Assembly (NCBI GenBank): GCA_022813625.1
Contig: JAKLMB010000057.1
Coordinates: 26,913 to 90,912, forward strand
Length of the DNA stretch: 64,000 bases
Reading direction: 5' to 3'
DNA from: Aaosphaeria pasadenensis
Taxonomy: Eukaryota > Ascomycota > Dothideomycetes > Pleosporales
Below the pieces are notes generated by a model that had not been told where the DNA came from, made no database searches, and saw nothing but the letters and a program-made list of their open reading frames with translations. Each line of letters opens with the position of its first letter. The stretch's first letter is position 1. The position numbers and the translations under genes are program-made. Positions 57,133 to 64,000 of the stretch are shown here, one piece after another.

Positions 57133-57174
57133 TTCTGTGTTCTACGTGTGTCCGGACACACGTAGAACACAGAA
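57133..57174. repeat. Perfect 42-bp palindrome
   Basis: Two 21-bp arms (57133-57153 and 57154-57174) are exact reverse complements with no spacer; the centre reads GTGTCC/GGACAC. It ends four bases before the stop codon of the broken ORF (TGA at 57180-57178). It could be a terminal inverted repeat junction, a transcription terminator-like hairpin or a recombination scar. Confidence 0.9.
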
Positions 57175-57177
57175 TAT

Positions 57178-58128
57178 TCATAGAGGATCTGTCTCGGCTT
57201 CGATTCTCGCTCTTGGAACGCTTTCCTTGGGCGGATGATCCGTCTTTTTTCGTTTCCTGGTTCCAGGCAGGGTATCTGGGAGCACTAGGAGTTGCGAGAC
57301 TAGAGGAGGCTCTGGAACCACATCCCGTCTAATCATATCCCTCCATCTTTGGAAGAACATGCGTGACGCTTTCCTCTGTTCGTCACCCTTTGTCTCGTTG
57401 CCCTCTGAATCCTTTTGAGCCCTCACGCGAATATCGATAGTCTCCTCCATACCAAGATACCAGACCGATTTAAGATAGTTGCGCCATTTACGACAGAGCA
57501 ACTTTTGCTCTTGGGTTGAGCCCTCTGGAGGGGAGAAGATGCTGGCGAGGTCTACGTGACCAATGATGGGCTCGTACATACGATACATCAGGGTCGACCT
57601 TCCCTGTGCGTCCTCCGGCCACTCATCCTCGATGTGTTGCTGTCTGTCCATCGCCGAGAGCTTGAGGATGTCGATGTTGCTCTCTTTGCACTTGTCCACC
57701 AGCGCTTCCGCTTGTGGCAAAAGGAAATCCGTGCACACTTTCTTCTGCCATGTGCGCGCCTGACTCTCAATTTGGTTTGTTAGAAGTCGAGATGTATGTG
57801 TTCCCGACTGCACATGCTTCAGAGTTCTAGCGATGGAATTCCTTGTCACCTCATGCTTAACGAGATACTCGCTCATGAACGCAGCTCGGACGACTGCATC
57901 GTCCGTCCCACGCTTCACGCGTGCCTAACCTAATTTCTTGAACGCTTTGAACCAACCCAAGTCTTCTGCTGTGAATATAGTGGTGGGACCCAAGCTCGAA
58001 TCCTGTTCATCAGGAAGTGTAGAAGGATGATCTTTGGCGTACTCAGCGAACTTGCGCCGGCGTCCCTTTGATGTAGCACCCTTCTCCGCGTACTTCGCGG
58101 CCTTCTCTGGTGTAGCATACGTGACCAT
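57178..58128 (-). pseudogene. Unknown ORF interrupted by one in-frame TAG
   Basis: From ATG at 58128 (MVTYATPEKAAKYAEKGAT) the frame runs to a TAG at 57927-57925, then continues in the same frame to a stop at 57180-57178, about 316 codons in all. The two halves both read as good protein: a basic N-terminus (SKGRRRKFAEYAKDH) and a helical charged C-terminus (CRKWRNYLKSVWYLGMEETI, SRMFFQRWRDMIRRDV, TRKRKKTDHPP, a possible nuclear localisation signal). TAG can arise from CAG by a single C-to-T change, as in RIP, and both flanks are RIP-affected. No family is recognised. It may be a decayed transposon-borne or lineage-specific gene; if the TAG is a sequencing error it is intact. Confidence 0.55.
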
Positions 58129-58551
58129 GATGCTGATGATGTGAATACGGTGTTGAAGAGTGTAAGGTCGAAGGTTGAAAGAAGGTTGAAAGAAGATTGA
58201 AGGAAGGTTAAAGGCTACAAGAGAGAGCAACTATATATAGGAGGGCAGAAGTGAAGTAAAGGCTGATATAGTAACTAGTAACGATAACGGGCGAGTGTGA
58301 GGTACGAGAGAAATTCGTCTATTACCTTGCGGTGTAGTTACGTATAAGGTTATTATGAGGCCTTTGCATTATTACCTTAGCTACAGGCAATGTTTATTTC
58401 TGTAGAGCTGTGTAAAGTAGAACTACGCATAGTAAATAACTTAGCTGGCAAAAATTGAAGCTCTATACAGTCTGTCTTATAATATGTTTATAAGTAGGTA
58501 CCTTATAGGGACATTTGTACAAAAGGAGTGGGCAGTATAGTAAGTGTACCT

Positions 58552-58612
58552 TGTCGTGTTGCGCCTGTCGCGCCTGTCGCGCGCGCCTGCCTGCACCAGG
58601 CGAAACACGACA
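58552..58612. repeat. Inverted repeat with GC-rich loop
   Basis: TGTCGTGTTGCGCCTG (58552-58567) and CAGGCGAAACACGACA (58597-58612) pair at 15 of 16 positions around a GC-rich loop of CGCCTGTCG-type short repeats. It is an island of high GC in the AT-rich region. Confidence 0.7.
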
Positions 58613-58689
58613 GCTTGACTTTTAACACAATTACCAAGCAACTATCTACCTGACCACCCCTTCAATCATCTCCAACCTGGACTTCACTT

Positions 58690-59060
58690 GACCGAAAAGC
58701 TGAAGGGGACGAAAGCATAGGCCCTCGTCTGCTGCTCTCTAACCTGGATGCTCTCTGACCTAGACGCTCTCAATCTAGACGCTCTCCAACCTGGAATTTG
58801 CCTGGCCGAAAAGCTGAAAGGGACGAAAGCGTGGGCCCTCGTCTGCTGCTCTCTGACCTGGACGCTCTCTAATCCAGACACTGGTTAGACTTTGCCTGGC
58901 CAAAAAGCTAAAGGGGACAAAAGCATGGTCCCTTGTCTGCTGCTCTCTAACCTAGACGCTCTCTAATCCAGACACTGGTTAGACTTTGCCTAGCCAAAAA
59001 GCTAAAGGGGACGAAAGCATAGTCCCTTATCTACTACTCTCTAATCTAGACGCTCGCAAA
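58690..59060. repeat. Tandem repeat of about 94-114 bp, four copies
   Basis: Units begin with a (C)CGAAAAGCTGAAGGGGAC-like sequence at 58692, 58806, 58900 and 58994, each followed by a CTGCTGCTCTCT tract and GACGCTCTC motifs. Copies 1-2 keep CCGAAAAGCTG; copies 3-4 read CCAAAAAGCTA, and in copy 4 CTGCTG becomes CTACTA: C-to-T and G-to-A changes increase to the right. Confidence 0.85.
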
Positions 59061-60560
59061 CCTGAATATAGTCTGCATAGATAAGATCAAAGCACCCCTA
59101 TATAATTCTATAGTAGATCTAACATCCTCTCTAATAGTTAGCTAGGATTTCTTACAACGCTTAACACACTATTACATTACACTACTATCTTATACTATTG
59201 TATTGCGCCTTTACTTACAACATTATAATTACTAGGATTAACATTATTACGCAAGGAACAGCACTTATAAGTACTAGCATTAAATTAATTACCTATTAGT
59301 AAGATTACTAACAGCCTACATAATATACATGCTATATATTAACTATATAGACAATATTAAGAAGTAACCTAATTACTATAACATAATACTATAAGGTCTA
59401 CTTATATAAGAGGTTAGGGCTACCTATTTACTATAGCTCTATTACTTTTTATAACTAGCACAATAGGGTTACATTACCCTTTCTAGTAAGGCAACAGCTT
59501 TCTAAACTAGATAAGTCTTTTATTAGGACGTACACTAATAGAAGATAATCTACAGGCAGCTATATATATAGATAAAGCTATAAGCACAATAAATAACCTA
59601 GTAAACAATAATAATTATTTCTATTCCCTAAGTTTAGTTGTAACATGCATAGGCTATAGTACTAGTTAATCTTCCTTTATACCTCAGGATCTATATCTCT
59701 ATATCTTATTCTTAGAAAACCTTACTTAGCGCTATATAGAAGGCTGACTACAATAATTACTATAGTATTAAGCTAGAATATACTCTAAGGGCCTCTACTA
59801 CAAGAACTAACATACTCTAAATTACTAGTTTACTACAAGAGAGTATTATAGTATAACTGCTGCAGGACAAACTAGTTTAGCTTCTATAAAGCAGGTACAA
59901 GAACCAAACATCTATTCTACACTGTATTAACAGAGATCTAATTAGGGCTTATCTAGTAGGAGTATAATACGTCTTTTAAATATAGTAGAGAAACTACTAC
60001 TAAGGGTAAACTGCTATTAGTACTGTAAGAACAGAATACTTCCTACAACCTAACTGCTACCTAAGTTAGCAATTTAAGTTAACAGCTTACGCTACTGTAC
60101 AGCTATATAAGGCAGGCTATACTTGTTACAATCTAGCAAGAGAGGGGCATACTTAGTTATATAACCAGCTAATTGTTAGATACTTAGTAAATCCCTAGCT
60201 ATAATATAACTAAGGAGATAACATTATATAACCCTAGTTATAAGTCTTATAAGTCTTATAAGTCTTATAGAGTTTTATCTACTAAAACTTAATAAGACTA
60301 ATAAGACTTATAAAACTTGCTAACTATATAGAGAACCTAGAATACCCTTATAGTTTTCTATATATTTAACCTAAGTTAGTATTAAATAATATACTCTACT
60401 ATTCTACTACTATTATTATCTTCTACCTTATAACTGCTCTACGTTACTCTTTAGATTATCCCTAAGAACTAACTAGTAGATCCTTAATCTTAATATTTTA
60501 AATACCCTTAAGATATCTAATAGTAGTAATATAAAGTAACTTAATAAGCCTAATCTCTTC
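59061..60560. other. AT-rich RIP-affected DNA, possible 5' end of retroelement
   Basis: No coding content can be read. A 9-bp tandem (GTCTTATAA, four copies from about 60243) is followed by an imperfect inverted copy ending near 60320. The region may contain the 5' LTR and primer-binding site of the retroelement to the right, but I cannot place LTR ends. Confidence 0.35.
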
Positions 60561-63500
60561 TATAGTAATTAGAAGGAAACTTAAGTATAGCTCCTATATA
60601 TAGAGTTATACTTTAAGTTCTAAAAGGAAGAAATTAATAATAGTAATAAACTAGCATATACTGCTTACTATATATAAGAGGATGTATTCTAATAGGTTAA
60701 GCCTTATATAGAAGAAGACTTGCACAAACTAGAGGTAAATAAAGTAGAGGTTATCTACCTAGTAATAGGTAGTTAGGCTAACTTTAAGAAATATATTAAA
60801 ACTAATTTTAGCCTAGCTAATAAAGAGAAATATACTAAATAATAACTCTAAGTACTTAAGTAAACTAAATTAGCTACTAACTATACTACTAAGTTTTAGT
60901 ACTATTCTATCTAGATAAAATAGAATAAAGAAGTACTAATAATAATATACTAATAAGGCCTAAAGGGAAGGATTAAAGAAGAGCTTATACAATCTAGAGC
61001 TACCCTAGAAACCCTAATAGACCTATAAAATAAAGTAATCTAAATTAATAATAACCTCTATAAATTATACCTAGAAACTAAGGATAAATAGTATAACCTA
61101 GGATATAATTATTAAGGAAATAGAAGATGCTACTTTAGTACTACTATACTAAAGGGACTATAGGACCCTTATAGACTAAGACCTATAAAAGGGGTAATTA
61201 TAAACTAAATAAATACCTAAACTAAGAAGAAGAATTTTAAGAAGTATAACTATAGGAAAGGGATAGAGTACTATATCTACTATAAACTAGGATATATAGT
61301 AAGGAATTACTAAAATAAGAATAAGGTTAGGAGAACCTTAAATATCCTCTAAACCTCCTTACTAAACTATAAGGAATTAGAGGAATAGATAGTCCTAGAG
61401 GTAGAAGAAGGAGAATAATAGTTTTATATACTCTTAACTATATTAGAGGATAACTACCTCTATAAAGACCCTAAGGATATAGAAGTAACTAATAAGTTTA
61501 CTATACCTCTAAGCTAGGTAGAGCTAAGCTAGGTTAATAATAGACCCCTAATACTATACCCTAGGATATAAGTAAACCTCTAGAGCTTTATTAATTACCC
61601 CTATTTATACTATTTAAACTATAAGGATAAAGAAAATATTAAACTATACTATCCTAAGGATTACTAGGATTAGGAAAATAATAAGAAGAAAGCTAAATAA
61701 GTTATACTAGGAAAACACCTATAACTACTAAAAGAATTAAGATAGTAAGAATATATTAAATACTAATAAAGGATGTACCTAAATATAAAGAAATAGTTAT
61801 CTAATAAATAAGTACTACTATAAAAGGACTATAGAGTAAATTACTATTAGGCTAATATAAGGAACCCTAAATACCTATTAATCTATTAGAGCTTCTATAC
61901 TAATACGTACTATAAGGCCTACTATAGTACTAAGATAACTAAGGAAAGGTTCCTACCTAAAAAGAGAACGTGTAAATAGATGCTAGATAAGTACTAAAAT
62001 AACTACTATATAAAATACCTCTAGGATAAATAGCTAGTAATATACTTTCCTAGATAGGATTACTAAGCTATAATAAGAGGAAGAATCCTAGTTAATAGTT
62101 ACTATAGATAGGTATATTAGTAAACTTACCTTTATCCTAAATATAAAGACTATAAGGTAGAAAAGAGGGAAAATAGATTTAACCTATTTCTTTTTTTAGA
62201 ATATACTACTTTTTAACCTCTATTAGCCTGAATAATATATGCTAATAATAGGGATTAATAATACTATTACTTCTAGTAGAAATTTAAGGGAGAACTCTAA
62301 AAGCCTTAGTAGACTTAGGTATAGATAATAACTTTATATTAACCTAAGTTACTAGATAATATTAGATTAGGAAGGTATAACTTAATAGACCTATATATAT
62401 AGGAGTAGTAAATAGAATAATACTAACTAAAGGAAACAGGATTATATATAAGATAATAGTATAATAAATAATAATTAAGGAATATAAAGAAGATATTATA
62501 TTTTAAGTAATAGATATATAATAGGATATTATGTTAGGACTTCTATAGCTAAGGAAGTATAACCCTTAGATAGATTAGGAGAGAAAAGAGCTAAAGATAA
62601 TAGGATATAACTATACCTATATTACCTAACCTATATACTCTATAATATAAGTAGTAGATAAGAGAAAGTTAAGTAATATAAACTTAAACTAATAGTATTA
62701 GAAGAAAATAATAGTTATACCTACCTAATAAACTAAGGTAAGGAAAGAAGGGATTAGTATACCTCTAGAAGAAAAGAATATTATAGTTAATATCCTAGTA
62801 GAATATAAACTATAGGAGTAATTATTTAAAGAACCTATAGGAAAAGAAGTACTACTAAAGTATAAACCTTAGGACTACTAGATAGAACTATTACTAGGGA
62901 AGGTACTACCCTAGGGACTAATATATTAACTATCTAAAAAAGAACTAAAAGTATAGAGGGAATACCTTAAGAAGGAACTTAAGAAGGGACTTATTAAACT
63001 ATTAAAGTTACCTGCAGGAGCACTATTCCTGTTTATAGAAAAGAAAAATAAACTAGATAGATAACCCTATATTAACTATTAGAAACTTAATAATATTATA
63101 GTAAAAAACTATTATTTATTACTAAATATTAAAGAACTGTAGGATTAACTATCTAATGCCTAGTACTTTACTGTACTTAATTTAAGAGGGGCTTATAACC
63201 TAATCTAAATAGTAAAGGGGGAAGAATAGAAGACTACTTTTTGCACCTAATATAGACATTACAAGTACTGCGTAATACCCTTTAGACTAATAAACACACT
63301 AGCAACCTTCTAAGAGTTTATTAATAACGCCCTCTAGGAGTATCTAGACATCTTTATTATAGTATACCTAGATAATATTCTAGTCTACTTAAAAATACTA
63401 GAAGAATATAAGGTTTATATAAAATAAGTACTAGATAAGCTATAATTCTATAACCTCTAACTTAAACCTAAAAAATATAAATAGTATTAAGAGGAAGTTA

Positions 63501-64000
63501 AGTTCCTAAGATATAGAGTAGGAAAGAATAGAGTATAAATAAGTAAAGATAAGATTAAATAAATCCTAGAATAGCTAACACCTAAGTTAATTAAGGATAT
63601 ATAAGGATTCCTAGGATTTAGTAACTTTAACTAAATCTTTATTAAGGACTACTCTAAGATTATAATACTACTTACTAAACTTACATAAAAGGACACTAAA
63701 TTTATGTAGAGTATAGACTAAAAGAAAGCCTTTAAAGAACTAAAGAAAGCAAGTATAGAAGTACTAACTCTAGTAACCTTCTAAAGTAACAAACCTGTAA
63801 GACTTAAAATAGATATATTAGATCTAGTAATAGGTGTAGTACTACTATAATTCTAAAACAAATATTAGCACCCTATAGCCTACTACTCCTAAAAGTTTAC
63901 TAATATTAAAGAGAGATATAATGTATATAATAAGGAACTTATAGTAATTATAGATATATTCTAATACTAGTAACTATATATATAAAGCTACTCTAAAATT
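60560..64000 (+). mobile_element. Ty3/gypsy LTR retrotransposon relic, heavily RIP-mutated, truncated by window
   Basis: Reading the plus strand through dozens of TAG/TAA codons reveals gag, protease and reverse transcriptase in Ty3/gypsy order. At 61269-61310 a 14-codon stretch has the spacing of a CX2CX4HX4C zinc knuckle, but all four ligands are now Tyr codons. At 62313-62321 the aspartic protease motif reads D-L-G. The RT region (about 63000-63700) keeps PAGALFLFIEKKNK, FTVLNLRGAYNLI, YCVIPFRLINTLATF and YLDNILVY, so the YxDD box has lost its last Asp (63365-63376). RNase H-like text (PIAYYS, YNVYNKELIVIID) follows to the window edge. The element is dead. The 3' part and LTR lie outside the window. 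Confidence 0.9.

Noticed and set aside
58684..58881. 65-codon ORF with internally repeated text
   Set aside because: It is a reading of the tandem repeat units, not a gene.
1..64000. tRNA, rRNA, CRISPR or prokaryotic-type features
   Set aside because: I looked for tRNA T-loop-like GGTTCGAxxCC blocks and regular spaced repeats; the few matches (for example near 1698 and 55224) lack any cloverleaf partner, and the genome is fungal.

Overview
This is a filamentous ascomycete (Pezizomycotina) genomic window. Genes have short GT-AG introns (about 47-70 bp) with CTGAC/CTAAC-like branch sites. The families present are fungal: a highly reducing polyketide synthase (HR-PKS), an FSH-type serine hydrolase, a Zn2Cys6 regulator, a CE15 glucuronoyl esterase and DCP1. 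The right end is AT-rich DNA with the C-to-T/G-to-A decay typical of repeat-induced point mutation (RIP). The order or species cannot be fixed from sequence reading alone. No tRNA, rRNA or CRISPR array was recognised.

Region 1 (0.7-30.3 kb) looks like a secondary-metabolite locus. It holds a TRI12-like MFS transporter, a secreted GH3 glycosidase with a PA14 insert, an HR-PKS (KS-AT-DH-ER-KR-ACP, no methyltransferase), a divergent FSH/LovG-like hydrolase that could release the product, a full ABCB multidrug transporter, a secreted protein with a 19-unit low-complexity repeat, a divergent copy of the mitochondrial complex I subunit NUKM/PSST (NDUFS7), and a regulator joining two C2H2 fingers to a Zn2Cys6 domain. 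The NUKM-like gene and the regulator share a promoter of only 216 bp. PSST helps form the quinone/inhibitor pocket of complex I. This copy carries substitutions at normally conserved positions, including the methionine next to the cluster N2 cysteine pair. My leading hypothesis is a biosynthetic cluster for a polyketide complex I inhibitor with a target-duplicate self-resistance gene. The gene calls are read from sequence; the product and the resistance role are inference.

Region 2 (30.3-35.3 kb) is gene-poor, with eroded ORF pieces only.

Region 3 (35.3-55.1 kb) is ordinary gene-rich DNA. It contains a strongly codon-biased sugar transporter, a secreted GH2 beta-galactosidase-type enzyme and a CE15 glucuronoyl esterase (a small plant-polymer set), an alpha/beta hydrolase, an NmrA-like reductase, a small secreted protein, a conserved unknown, an OCRL-type inositol 5-phosphatase, DCP1 and a lipid-droplet-associated hydrolase.

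Region 4 (55.2-64.0 kb) is an AT-rich compartment. It contains a RIP-degraded element on the minus strand, a short GC-normal island with an ORF broken by one in-frame TAG and bordered by a perfect 42-bp palindrome, a tandem repeat whose copies grow more RIP-mutated towards the right, and a heavily mutated Ty3/gypsy retrotransposon (gag, protease, reverse transcriptase) running off the window.
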